NCBI GenBank assembly: GCA_018241365.1
Contig: JAFEDX010000003.1
Coordinates: 1 to 53,846, forward strand
Source: Pseudomonadota bacterium
GTDB lineage: Bacteria; Pseudomonadota; Gammaproteobacteria; Xanthomonadales; Rhodanobacteraceae
Direction: 5' to 3'
DNA length: 53,846 nucleotides
A program made the translations under genes and the position numbers. Shown piece by piece: positions 36,592 to 45,094 of this stretch (positions are counted from its first letter, which is position 1; every line of letters begins with the position of its first letter). The notes under the pieces were generated by a model, which saw nothing but the letters and a program-made list of their open reading frames with translations, did not search any database and was not told the origin of the DNA.

Positions 36592-37806
36592 ATGAAACCG
36601 CGCAGGCGCGCGCCCATCTGGCTGATGGGCATGACCATGCTGCCTTTCGGCATGGTCACCGGTCTCATCCTCTTTACCGTCCCGCAACTGCTGGCCGCCC
36701 GGCACATCCCCGAGTCGGAAATCGCCGCGCTGACGGCGCTCGCGGGATCGCCGATGTTCTGGGCCTTCCTCGTTTGCCCGATCCTCGACGTGCGTTTCAG
36801 CCGGCGCACTTACGCCATGGCCGGCGCGGTCATCGCCGCTGCGCTCGTGCCGGTCGCCATGTGGAACCTCGACCATCCGGCGCTGCTGGGCAGCCTGCTG
36901 CTCGTGGCCGCCTTCGCCAGCATGTGCATGGGCAATGCGCTGGGTGGCTGGTTCTCGACGGTGATCGACCGCAAGGACGAAGGTCGCCTCAGCGCATGGA
37001 TGAACGTCGGCAACATCGGGGGCTTCGGCCTGCTTGCCGCCACGGCCATTGCGCTGATCGACGCGTTGACCTTGCGCGTCGCGGCGATCGTGATTGGCGC
37101 CGCCCAGCTCGTGCCCTTGCTGATTTACCTGTTCGTGCCGAGCATCCCACCCGACGCGCGCCTCGCACGCGACAGCTTCGTGCAGTTCTTCGCCGCCATC
37201 GCGGGTTTGTTCAAGCGTCACGAGATCCTGGTCGCGCTGGCGATGTTCCTGCTGCCGTCGGCCTCCTTTGCACTCACCAACGTGCTGGGCGGTCTCGGCG
37301 GCGATTTCCATGCATCGCCGCAAACCATCGCGTTCGCCGGCGGCACCGGCGCCATCGTAGCCGGCATCGCCGGCAGCCTGGCCCTGCCGCGGCTTGCCAG
37401 GCGCGCGCCGCTGCGCCCGCTGTACCTCGGCATCGGCATCGTCGGCTCCTTGTTCACGCTCAGCCTGCTGTTGCTGCCGCACGAGCCGTGGACGTTCTTG
37501 ACCGCGATCGTGGGCGAAAACGTGTTCCAGTCGCTCGCGATCACCTGTTCGTTCGCAATCGCGTTCGAAACGATCGGGGCGGACAACCCGCTCGCATCAA
37601 CGATCTTCGCGGTGCTCATGGCAGCCGGCAACTTCCCGATCGACTACATGGTGGCCGTGGATGGCCATGCGTACGCATGGCACGGGCTTGCCGGAAGTTT
37701 CATTGTCGATGCCGGCCTCGGCCTGATCTCTTGCCTGCTGCTCGCGGGCCTGCTGCACTGGGTTCGGTTGAAGCCGGGCACTGCACCTCTGCCGGAATCC
37801 ACCTGA
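36592..37806 (+). CDS. Major facilitator superfamily transporter (AmpG-like)
   Basis: A 404-residue protein with about 12 hydrophobic helices split into two halves by a cytoplasmic loop near 185-205. The start at 36592 ([17 protein letters not shown]) is preferred to an earlier GTG/ATG at 36496, which adds 32 polar residues. The first helices ([40 protein letters not shown]) resemble the AmpG/PAT branch of MFS proteins. AmpG takes up anhydro-muropeptides; whether this one does is not shown. It follows the secreted protein by about 100 bases. Confidence 0.83.
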   Translation: MKPRRRAPIWLMGMTMLPFGMVTGLILFTVPQLLAARHIPESEIAALTALAGSPMFWAFLVCPILDVRFSRRTYAMAGAVIAAALVPVAMWNLDHPALLGSLLLVAAFASMCMGNALGGWFSTVIDRKDEGRLSAWMNVGNIGGFGLLAATAIALIDALTLRVAAIVIGAAQLVPLLIYLFVPSIPPDARLARDSFVQFFAAIAGLFKRHEILVALAMFLLPSASFALTNVLGGLGGDFHASPQTIAFAGGTGAIVAGIAGSLALPRLARRAPLRPLYLGIGIVGSLFTLSLLLLPHEPWTFLTAIVGENVFQSLAITCSFAIAFETIGADNPLASTIFAVLMAAGNFPIDYMVAVDGHAYAWHGLAGSFIVDAGLGLISCLLLAGLLHWVRLKPGTAPLPEST

Positions 37807-38010
37807 CTCCATTCAACCAACCGCACATGGGTCGTCGATTGATCACCCACCTGCTGGGCGGCACCGCGCCACGTGCGAGAACCGCATTGCACACAAGACA
37901 AGCGTGAAAGACAAGACCCGGACTGGGCGCCGCACGACCTGTCGCGTTGGTCCACACGTTGCGCCGCACGCGTGCAGCAGCCAACCAGGCGGCGATTTGG
38001 GGTTACACTG

Positions 38011-38028
38011 CCCAAACATATGCTTGGG
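38011..38028. promoter_or_regulatory. 18-bp near-palindrome centred on the NodT start codon
   Basis: CCCAAACATATGCTTGGG is symmetrical at 8 of 9 pairs and its centre includes the ATG at 38020-38022. It could be an operator or an RNA hairpin that hides the start codon. It may also be chance. Confidence 0.4.
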
Positions 38029-39456
38029 TCCGCAAACCATTGCCGACTGACTGCGCGTGCATGGGCAGCAGCGGCTTTGGGACTCGCGCTGGGTGCGTGC
38101 GTCAGCGTGCAAGTCCCGAAGCTGCCGAACGGCGACCTTCCGGCACACTGGCGAAACGCCTCCGCACTCGGGGAGCAACCCGACCTCACCGGCTGGTGGC
38201 AGCACTTTGGCGATCCCCGCTTGAATGCGCTGGTCGGCATGGCATTGGCGGACAATCCCGATGTCGCGCAGGCCGTTTGGAATCTGCGTGCGGCGCGCGC
38301 GCTCGAGGATGCCGCGGGGGCCGGAATCAAGCCCTCGCTGGCGTTTCGAACCGACGAGCAGTCGAACGCCGCCAACACCGCCAGCTATTTCCAGGCCGGG
38401 TTTGACGCCACGTGGGAAATCGGCCTGTTCGGGCGCGCGGAGGCCAACGGCCATATTGCAAAAGCCAACACGGGTGCCGCCGCAGCCGAGTTGCAATCTG
38501 CACGGGTGTCGCTGGTGGCGGAGGTCGTGCGCGAGTACCTGGAGCTGCGCGCGGCACAGCGCGAGGAAGCATTGCTGGATGCAGCCGCGGGCAAAGCCAG
38601 GCGGAGGCTCGCGCTGATACGCGGGAAGGAGCGCCTGCAATTGGCCACGCGGATCGATGTCGAACAGGCTGCGACCGAAGCGGAGACGGCTGCGACACGG
38701 CTTGCCGATCCGCGCATGGCGATTGCCAGGTCCGCGCAAACCCTTGCGCTGCTGCTGGGCAAGAGCGAGCCGGACCCGGCCTGGTTCAAGCCGGCCTCGC
38801 AGCCGCACCTCGAGGGTGGCAACGTGGTTTCGCTGCCGGCGAACCTGTTGCGCACCCGCCCCGAGATCCGCTACGCGGAAGCCAAGGTGCTGAAGGCCGC
38901 GGGCGAGCTCGGCGTCGCCAAGGCCGAGCTTTATCCGCGTTTGTCATTGGGCGGCGGCCTGACCTTTGCCACCCGGGTGCAAGGCACCGGGCGCCCGGGC
39001 ACGGGTGCCGTCAACGGAATTTTCGGGATCGGACCGTTCATCGATATCCCGCTGTTCGACTGGGGGCAGCGCAGGGCGCAGCGCGATGCACGCGCCGATC
39101 TGCTGCAGGCCGCGTTGGCCGGATACCACAAGGCGGTCCTCGAGGGCGCCGCCCAGGTCGAGACTGGCCTCGCCAACCTGCATGTCACGCGCGAGCGGCT
39201 TGAGCACGCCGATGCTGCGGTGACGACTTCGCAACGCAGCCTGGCATTGAGCGGGAAACTTCAGGCACGCGGCGAATCCGACCAGATGGATCTGATTGCC
39301 GCCGAGCTTGCGCTAGGCCAGGTGGAACTCGCGCAGGCGCAGGCGCGTTTGCAGCACGGGCTGGCGTTCGTGGCCTTGTACAAGGCCCTGGGCGGCGCAC
39401 CGTTGCCGCATACCGACGATGCCGCTGCACGAGCCGCAACCGGACACCAAGGTTGA
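38020..39456 (+). CDS. Outer-membrane efflux lipoprotein, NodT/TolC family
   Basis: A 478-residue protein with a lipoprotein signal (lipobox LGAC, Cys about 26). It has the two OMF repeats: WWQHFGDPRLNALVGMALADNPDVAQA with long helices, and LRTRPEIRYAEAKVLKAAGELGVAKAELYPRLSL, then GPFIDIPLFDWGQRRAQ in the second half, all standard for NodT proteins. It forms the trimeric channel across the outer membrane. ATG 38020 is chosen at the signal peptide; the frame extends upstream to 37873. It overlaps the permease start by four bases (TTGA). Confidence 0.92.
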   Translation: MLGSANHCRLTARAWAAAALGLALGACVSVQVPKLPNGDLPAHWRNASALGEQPDLTGWWQHFGDPRLNALVGMALADNPDVAQAVWNLRAARALEDAAGAGIKPSLAFRTDEQSNAANTASYFQAGFDATWEIGLFGRAEANGHIAKANTGAAAAELQSARVSLVAEVVREYLELRAAQREEALLDAAAGKARRRLALIRGKERLQLATRIDVEQAATEAETAATRLADPRMAIARSAQTLALLLGKSEPDPAWFKPASQPHLEGGNVVSLPANLLRTRPEIRYAEAKVLKAAGELGVAKAELYPRLSLGGGLTFATRVQGTGRPGTGAVNGIFGIGPFIDIPLFDWGQRRAQRDARADLLQAALAGYHKAVLEGAAQVETGLANLHVTRERLEHADAAVTTSQRSLALSGKLQARGESDQMDLIAAELALGQVELAQAQARLQHGLAFVALYKALGGAPLPHTDDAAARAATGHQG

Positions 39457-40580
39457 TCATCCCGCTCGCCCGCAAGATCCTCATCCACGACTGGCGGCGT
39501 TTTCTGCCGGCGATGTTTGCCGTGGCGCTCTCCGGCGTGTTGTTGCTGATGCAGACGGCGCTGGTGTTCGGCATCCTGGGGGCAACCGCCGTGTACATGC
39601 GGGAGTCCAACGCACAGGTGTGGGTGGGTTACCCGGGCACCCAGACCATCGAGCTGGGCCGCCCCATTCCCGTGACCGCGCAGACCGCGTTGCTGGCGGA
39701 CCCGGGAGTGGCGCGGGTCGAACCGTTTGCGTGGTTCAACGGCGACTGGCAGGGGCCGCCACGTGCCGGAGGCGTATCGGTGTTCGTGTCCGGCGTGAGC
39801 ACCGAACCCAATGCATTGATGTTCTCCAGGGTGCTTACACCGGCCCAGCGCGCGCTGCTCGATCAGCCGTTCACGATCCTCGTCGATCGCGCCGAGCTGG
39901 CCAAATTGGGCCTGCCCATCGGCGGACGGGCGTTGCTCAACGGCCGACTCGTGAAGCTCGTCGGTGTGGCCTCGGGGATCAGCGCATTCGGCGGGGTCAA
40001 CGTCGTGGCTTCGCTGGCGACCGCGCGTGCCCTGGACGGCAGTTCCGGCGGCGCAGAGGTCGAATATTACGTCGCCGAACTCAAGCATGGCGCGAATGCT
40101 GCCGCCGTGGCGGCGCGCGTCAACCGCGAAGCGCGCGGTTACAGCGCGTGGACCGCTGCGTCATTCGCGCGTAACGCGGTACTCTATTGGATGTTCCAGA
40201 CTGCCGCCGGCGTCAGTGCGATCTTCCTGGCCGCGGTGGTATTCGTCGTCGGCGCCGTCATCACCAGCCAGACCTTGATGGGCGCGATCACGGGGTCGAT
40301 CAACGAATACGCCACGCTGCATGCACTTGGGGTGGGCCTGCGTCCGTTGCGGAGGGTTGTGCTGGAACAGTCCGCCTGGATCGGAGCGTGCGGACTGGTC
40401 ATCGGGGTAGTGATCAGCCTCGGGCTGCTTGGGCTGGCACAAGCGCAAGGCGTACCGGCAGACATCAACCTGGCGGTCTGGCTGATGTGCGCGGCCCTGG
40501 TGATGGGGATCGCGCTGGTGTCGGGGACTGCCGCCGTGCGCGTCCTGCGCAAGGCAGATCCTGCGTCGCTGTTGCGATGA
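39453..40580 (+). CDS. ABC transporter permease, FtsX/DevC type
   Basis: A 375-residue protein starting at TTG 39453 that overlaps the NodT stop. One N-terminal membrane helix (about 17-42) is followed by a large periplasmic domain (about 43-255) and three C-terminal helices (about 262-290, 312-345 and 350-370), the FtsX/MacB-type plan. The closest pattern is DevC, whose partner ATPase is a separate protein, as here. It contacts the HlyD-type adaptor in the periplasm. The unusual start codon may lower its output relative to the channel protein. Confidence 0.9.
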   Translation: MIIPLARKILIHDWRRFLPAMFAVALSGVLLLMQTALVFGILGATAVYMRESNAQVWVGYPGTQTIELGRPIPVTAQTALLADPGVARVEPFAWFNGDWQGPPRAGGVSVFVSGVSTEPNALMFSRVLTPAQRALLDQPFTILVDRAELAKLGLPIGGRALLNGRLVKLVGVASGISAFGGVNVVASLATARALDGSSGGAEVEYYVAELKHGANAAAVAARVNREARGYSAWTAASFARNAVLYWMFQTAAGVSAIFLAAVVFVVGAVITSQTLMGAITGSINEYATLHALGVGLRPLRRVVLEQSAWIGACGLVIGVVISLGLLGLAQAQGVPADINLAVWLMCAALVMGIALVSGTAAVRVLRKADPASLLR

Positions 40581-41299
40581 GCGCACTGCTCGCCAGCAAC
40601 CTGTACAAGAGCTACGCCAGCGGGAAACTCCGCATCGACGTCCTGCGGGGCTTGTCGATTGCAGTCGAAGCGGGACGGCTGACCCTGATCGAAGGTCCAT
40701 CGGGCTGCGGCAAAAGCACGCTGCTGTCGATCCTGTCCGGGCTGCAGCGCCCGGATGCCGGCAGCGTGACCGCACTTGGCCAGGACCTGTGGCGTGGTGA
40801 CAACGACGCCGTGGACAGGTTCCGGCTGCAACACACCGGTTTCGTGTTCCAGGGCTTCAACCTGTTCTCGGCGTTGAGCGCGCTCGAGCAGGTCATGCTG
40901 CCGCTGGGCTACATGGGCATGACGCGCGCCGAGGCGATCGACCGCAGCCAGGCCGCCCTGGTCGAAGTCGGACTTGGCGATCGCATCGACTCCAGGCCCG
41001 CCGAGTTGTCGGGCGGAGAAAAACAGCGTGTCGCGATTGCACGCGCGCTGGCCAAGCGGCCGCAACTATTATTTGCGGACGAGCCCACCAGTGCCCTGGA
41101 CGCCGCCAGCGGGCAAGTCGTGATCGACATCCTGCGGCGCGTCGCGCATGAGCATGACACCACCGTGCTGTGCGTCAGCCACGATCCGCGCTTGGTGAGT
41201 CACGCGGATCGCGTGCTTGGAATGGAAGATGGCGTGATCCTGAATGACAGGAAGATGCAATCAGTCAGCGGACCTGAAAAGGACGGGAACGTGTCGTGA
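40577..41299 (+). CDS. ABC transporter ATP-binding protein, DevA/LolD type
   Basis: A 240-residue ATPase. Walker A GPSGCGKST (about 41-49), Q-loop FVFQGFNLF, signature LSGGEKQRVAIARAL, Walker B LLFADEPTSALD and switch His in CVSHDPRLV are all intact. ATG 40577 overlaps the permease stop (ATGA). It powers the FtsX-type permease by mechanotransmission, as in MacAB and DevBCA, where substrate moves from the periplasm to the outside. The end overlaps the adaptor start (GTGA). Confidence 0.95.
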   Translation: MSALLASNLYKSYASGKLRIDVLRGLSIAVEAGRLTLIEGPSGCGKSTLLSILSGLQRPDAGSVTALGQDLWRGDNDAVDRFRLQHTGFVFQGFNLFSALSALEQVMLPLGYMGMTRAEAIDRSQAALVEVGLGDRIDSRPAELSGGEKQRVAIARALAKRPQLLFADEPTSALDAASGQVVIDILRRVAHEHDTTVLCVSHDPRLVSHADRVLGMEDGVILNDRKMQSVSGPEKDGNVS

Positions 41300-42213
41300 A
41301 CATCCGCACTTGTTTTGCCGTGGGTACCGCCGTGCTGGCGCTGGCGGTTGCCGCATGCTCCTCGGGTACGCAAGCCCAGTCCGACAGCTCCAGCGCGCCC
41401 GCCTCCTCTTGGCTTGCCGTGGCGCGTGGCCAGGTCGACGTGGAAGGCGGGATGGTGCAAATCGTGCCGCTTGTCGGTGGCGTGGTCGCTTCGGTGGCGG
41501 CAGAACCCGGAGAGCACGTCAAGGCCGGCCAGGTGCTTGCCAGGCTCGATCCACGGGCAGCCGAGATCGGGGTGGCGGTGGCCAGGACGAATGTTGCCCA
41601 GGCCGAGGCCAGGCTTACCGAGTTGCAGGCATCACTGGCACAGGCCAGTTGGGACGCCCGGCACCTTGGCGCAGCAGCCAAGGAGGGGACCGCGACCGGG
41701 GCAGCGGCAGTTGCAGCCGAGACCGGCGTGGCCACCCTCAAGGCAAAACAGGAAGCGGCCAGGGCCGGCCTGGAAGCGACCCGCCATCAACTCGCGAGTG
41801 CGCAACTGGAGCTCGATGAGGCGACCCTACAGGCCCCCATGGCGGGAACCATTGTCACCCGCGATGTCGCGGTTGGCCAAGCCGTAACGGCGGCATCCGG
41901 TCCGCCCTTGTTCAAGCTGTTGCCGGACCGACCCTACATCGTGCGGGCGCAGGTGGACGCCAGGGCCGCCGCCCACCTGCGTCCGGGAATGCATGCCGAC
42001 GTGGTGCGCGACTCCGGTGCCGGGCCGGTGTATTCGGCAACCGTCGTGCGGGTGGGCAAGGTCTTGCAGGCCGCCACCGTGGCCCCGACTCCCCTCGAGC
42101 GTGCGCTTGCCGATGACGTCGATTGCACCCTGAAACTCGAGCCGCCCAAGGCTGGCGTCACGCCACTCAACGTGGGCCAGATCGTGGTGGTGAAATTCCC
42201 GCGCCAACCATGA
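41296..42213 (+). CDS. Periplasmic adaptor lipoprotein, HlyD/RND-type (DevB-like)
   Basis: A 305-residue protein beginning at GTG 41296. It has a lipoprotein signal with lipobox VAAC (Cys about 21). A lipoyl-like half-motif (VASVAAEPGEHVKAGQVLARLD) precedes a coiled-coil hairpin (about 90-175) rich in Ala and Glu, and a second lipoyl half follows (ATLQAPMAGTIVTRDVAVGQ). A beta-barrel domain comes after it. The adaptor links the ABC permease to the NodT channel. It is the last gene of the four-gene operon and converges on the diiron gene 13 bases away. Confidence 0.92.
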   Translation: MNIRTCFAVGTAVLALAVAACSSGTQAQSDSSSAPASSWLAVARGQVDVEGGMVQIVPLVGGVVASVAAEPGEHVKAGQVLARLDPRAAEIGVAVARTNVAQAEARLTELQASLAQASWDARHLGAAAKEGTATGAAAVAAETGVATLKAKQEAARAGLEATRHQLASAQLELDEATLQAPMAGTIVTRDVAVGQAVTAASGPPLFKLLPDRPYIVRAQVDARAAAHLRPGMHADVVRDSGAGPVYSATVVRVGKVLQAATVAPTPLERALADDVDCTLKLEPPKAGVTPLNVGQIVVVKFPRQP

Positions 42214-42226
42214 CGCAGCCGCTGCT

Positions 42227-43159
42227 TCATTTTTCCCGTCCGGACCCGGGGCGGAACCGGCATGCAAGCCGGGCAAAAAACGGCACGAACGTGGGGCGCA
42301 GCAGGCGCGGGTCGTAGCCGGCCATGCGCCGGTCGTTTTCATCCAGGCAGATCTGCAGCAGGTCCAGCAGGCCGAGATCAACCCCGATCTTCTTGCCGCC
42401 AGTCACCGCGAAGTTCGCATCCTGCGCCTCACCCTGCGCGTTGAAGCCGCGCGCAAGCCCGATGCGTTCGTAGATCAGGAACGCCCACACGGTCCAGATC
42501 TTGAGCCGGAACCACGGACGCTTCCACCAGGCGAGTTGGTGCCGATACCACTGCACCCAGTTGGCGAAGAACAGGATGTGGCGGCCTTCTTCCTGGATCA
42601 CCGGCTCGAAGGTGTCGATCAGCGCCATCGGAAAGTAGCCGGTGCGCTTGGCCGCTTCGAACAGGCCGAACGCGAAAAAACTGTCGATGCATTCGCTGTA
42701 ACCGGTGACCATCCATGCCCACTCGGGGTGCTTCGGCGCCGGGTAGTCCGGCTCCGGCGCAAGCTGGATGCCGTATACCTCGACCAGCCGCGAGAGCACG
42801 ACCTTGTGGCGCCCCTCTTCCCACGCGTCCATGTCGAGGGCTTGCTTGAGCAGGGGATCGGTGACGGTGCCGGCGTAGGTCCGGGCGCGGATGCCGGCAC
42901 GGCCTTCGGTCTGCACCGCGATGTCCCAGATCGGCAGTGAAGTCACGCGTTGCAGCGCATCGGGCGCAAGCGTCGGCCAGTCGATGACGGCGGGCTTGTA
43001 CGGATTGTGGGTTTCGAGGAGTTGCAGGCAGAACATCTGCTTGTGGGCGTCGCTGCCGATCCTCACCTTGCCGGGGATCGCAAAGCGCCAGTTGCGCATC
43101 GCGTAATCGGCGGCCGCAACCGCGTCGGCCTTGTCCGGGGTGTGCAGGTGATCTGCCAT
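42227..43159 (-). CDS. Ferritin-like diiron protein, copy 1 (hpn operon end)
   Basis: A 310-residue helical protein. Candidate diiron ligands follow the ferritin-like order Glu ... ExxH ... Glu ... ExxH: Glu in QTEGRAG (about 86), EEGRH (about 115-119), Glu in GYSECIDSFF (about 156) and QEEGRHILFF (about 190-199). It is a clear paralogue of 48919-49806, sharing KVRIGSDAHKQMFC / RIKVGSEEHKALFC starts and all ligand motifs. Ferritin-like diiron enzymes hydroxylate, desaturate or N-oxygenate substrates; this one is not assigned. It lies 49 bases downstream of hpnL on the same strand, so it is probably co-transcribed with hpnIJKL. Lipid modification is the inference from context. Confidence 0.78.
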   Translation of the reverse strand: MADHLHTPDKADAVAAADYAMRNWRFAIPGKVRIGSDAHKQMFCLQLLETHNPYKPAVIDWPTLAPDALQRVTSLPIWDIAVQTEGRAGIRARTYAGTVTDPLLKQALDMDAWEEGRHKVVLSRLVEVYGIQLAPEPDYPAPKHPEWAWMVTGYSECIDSFFAFGLFEAAKRTGYFPMALIDTFEPVIQEEGRHILFFANWVQWYRHQLAWWKRPWFRLKIWTVWAFLIYERIGLARGFNAQGEAQDANFAVTGGKKIGVDLGLLDLLQICLDENDRRMAGYDPRLLRPTFVPFFARLACRFRPGSGREK

Positions 43160-43208
43160 GGCGACTCCATTCTAGGCCGCGAGACGCTGCTCCGCCCAGC
43201 GCCGCCGA

Positions 43209-44234
43209 TCAAACGCGCGTCGAATCGGCGGCATCCGCGCGCGCACGTGCGCGCAGCCGGCGCGCTTCCACCCACTGCCACGACAAGAGCGCGGGAATGC
43301 CGAAGCCGACGTCGCGCAGCCGTTTCACCAGCGACAGCGCCATGGTCACGTCGGCCGGCAAGCCGAACAGGCTGCCGAAACCCACGAAGCTCGCCTCCTG
43401 TACGCCGATGCCGCTCGGGACGAAAAACGCGACGTCGCGCACGATCGCCGCGAGGCTTTCCAGCACCAGCGCTTCCCAGATCGATACCGGGGACCGGAGC
43501 AGCCACAGCGCTACCCACGTCTCGATGCCACCCAGCACCATGCCGGCGAGCTGCCAGCCTAGCGCCACGGCCAGCGGCTTCGGCATCCGCAACAGGGCGT
43601 GCAGGTTGGCATCGAGCTCCGCGGCTGAATCGGCGATGACAGCCGACAGGCGGTGGTTGTCGCCCAGGAAGCGCAACGCCACGCCCTTGACGCGATCGAA
43701 CAGCCGCCCGTTGCGCAGCGCGAAATACAGCACGATGGGCATCGGCAGCGTGACCACGAGCCCGCCGATCAGTCCGTTGGCCACGCGCGTGTCATGCACG
43801 AGGATGATGAGCAGGGCCAGACCGATGGCAGTGAACACGTACCGGTTGACGATGTTCAGCAACACATCGACCAGCACGCTGGTGGTCGCAGCCGCCGCGG
43901 TCAGCGGCCGCAACAGCAGGAGCCGGATGCCGACGAGTTGCCCGCCGACGCTCGCCACCGGCAGCAGGCGGTCCACGGCTTCCCGGACGGCCGCGATCCA
44001 CGTCAGGAACGGGAACGTGGCGCGCCGCTGCGGATCGAATGGACGCAGCAGGGCCTGCCAGCCGCGCGCATCGAGCGCGACCGGGACGATGTGCAGCGGA
44101 ATCAGCCAGAAGACGCTCCAGCCGGAGACTTCAAGCACCACAAGGATGTCGTGGACACCCTCGTGGAGGATCAGCCATATCGCCAAGCCGAGACCGAGGA
44201 GGCCGGCAACGATGGCGAGCAGTTTCGCCTTCAT
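43209..44234 (-). CDS. hpnL: HpnL-type integral membrane protein
   Basis: A 341-residue polytopic protein (about eight helices; for example LLAIVAGLLGLGLAIWLILH at 4-23) of the lysylphosphatidylglycerol-synthase transmembrane family. It includes the pattern RPLTAAAATTSVLVDVLLNI, then VALRFLGDNHRLSA and AAIVRDVAFFVPSGIGVQEASFVGFGSLFG near the C-terminus, typical of HpnL. HpnL is found in hopanoid gene clusters; its biochemical role is not established, though lipid handling across the inner membrane is plausible. Its ATG overlaps the hpnK stop (ATGA). Confidence 0.82.
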   Translation of the reverse strand: MKAKLLAIVAGLLGLGLAIWLILHEGVHDILVVLEVSGWSVFWLIPLHIVPVALDARGWQALLRPFDPQRRATFPFLTWIAAVREAVDRLLPVASVGGQLVGIRLLLLRPLTAAAATTSVLVDVLLNIVNRYVFTAIGLALLIILVHDTRVANGLIGGLVVTLPMPIVLYFALRNGRLFDRVKGVALRFLGDNHRLSAVIADSAAELDANLHALLRMPKPLAVALGWQLAGMVLGGIETWVALWLLRSPVSIWEALVLESLAAIVRDVAFFVPSGIGVQEASFVGFGSLFGLPADVTMALSLVKRLRDVGFGIPALLSWQWVEARRLRARARADAADSTRV

Positions 44235-45043
44235 GCCGGCGTGACGAATCCGCGCGGCACCAGGCCAAGCCCGGCCACGGCGTCGCGCACGCGTGGCGAG
44301 AGCAAGGCGGCGAGTTCATCGGTGTGGCGATAGTCGCGCATGCCGGATGTCAGCCCGCGACGTGTCGCGGGGTGGGCGTAGATCTCGGTCAATCCGCCGG
44401 CAAGCCGGTCCAGGATCCCGAGCAGCGCCTGCTCGTCCATGGCGCCGGTTGCCGCAATGCCGAAGATACGGTCGTTGTGCAAGAGTCCGGCGCGGTCGAG
44501 GCGCATGCCCATCAGGCGCACCCATGGCGCGAGCCACCACGGCATCCCGGGTTCGGCCGGCAGGCGCACCGCGCGCAGCCCGAACCCGCGGCCGATCGAC
44601 AGGACCAGCGACAGGATGGTCGGATGCAGATGGAAGTGCTTGTGGGCGTTGACATGGTCGAGTTCCAGACCGGTGGCGGCGAAGGCCTCGAATTGCGCGC
44701 GTATTTCTGCAGCAAGCTGCCGGCGCACGCGCGGCAAGCAAAAAAAACGCACGCCATCACGCGCCATGTGGTTTCCAAAGCAGCCGTCCGACCCAACGAG
44801 GTCCGGAATCCTTGCCGGCGGCAGCGTGGCACGGCCGTCCGCCAGCACCAGATGCAGGCCCACGGCGAGGCTTGTCAGGCGCTTTGCCCGCGCGACGGCA
44901 TCCGCCGCTGCCGGCGCCGACACCATCAGGCTCGTGGCGCTGAGTACGCCGTGCGTGTGCGCCAGCTCCACGGCTTCGTTGACCGCCACATCCAGTCCGA
45001 AATCGTCGGCGGTGATGATGAGTCCGGCGGCTTTGCCGTGCAT
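44231..45043 (-). CDS. hpnK: HpnK-type YdjC-family deacetylase
   Basis: A 270-residue YdjC/ChbG-fold protein. The catalytic ITADDFGLDVAVNEAV motif (about 10-25) supplies the acidic metal ligands; DHVNAHKHFHLHP (about 128-140) supplies histidines, and EIYAHPATR follows near 220. In Burkholderia cenocepacia HpnK removes the N-acetyl group from the glucosaminyl-bacteriohopanetetrol made by HpnI. It lies 51 bases after hpnJ and is coupled to hpnL by ATGA. The size and motifs match the family fully. Confidence 0.87.
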   Translation of the reverse strand: MHGKAAGLIITADDFGLDVAVNEAVELAHTHGVLSATSLMVSAPAAADAVARAKRLTSLAVGLHLVLADGRATLPPARIPDLVGSDGCFGNHMARDGVRFFCLPRVRRQLAAEIRAQFEAFAATGLELDHVNAHKHFHLHPTILSLVLSIGRGFGLRAVRLPAEPGMPWWLAPWVRLMGMRLDRAGLLHNDRIFGIAATGAMDEQALLGILDRLAGGLTEIYAHPATRRGLTSGMRDYRHTDELAALLSPRVRDAVAGLGLVPRGFVTPA

Positions 45044-45094
45044 GGTTCGTCCGGGCTGGCGCGTGCGATATGACGGCCGCGACCGGCACGGACC

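Noticed and set aside
35145-37907. 920-codon open frame on the plus strand
   Set aside because: Arg/Ala/Pro-rich and out of frame with the autotransporter, secreted-protein and MFS genes, which have clear signal peptides and domains.
42227-43159. Assignment of the diiron proteins to AurF-type N-oxygenases
   Set aside because: The ligand order is compatible, but I cannot see specific AurF motifs and no aryl-amine substrate is suggested by the context.
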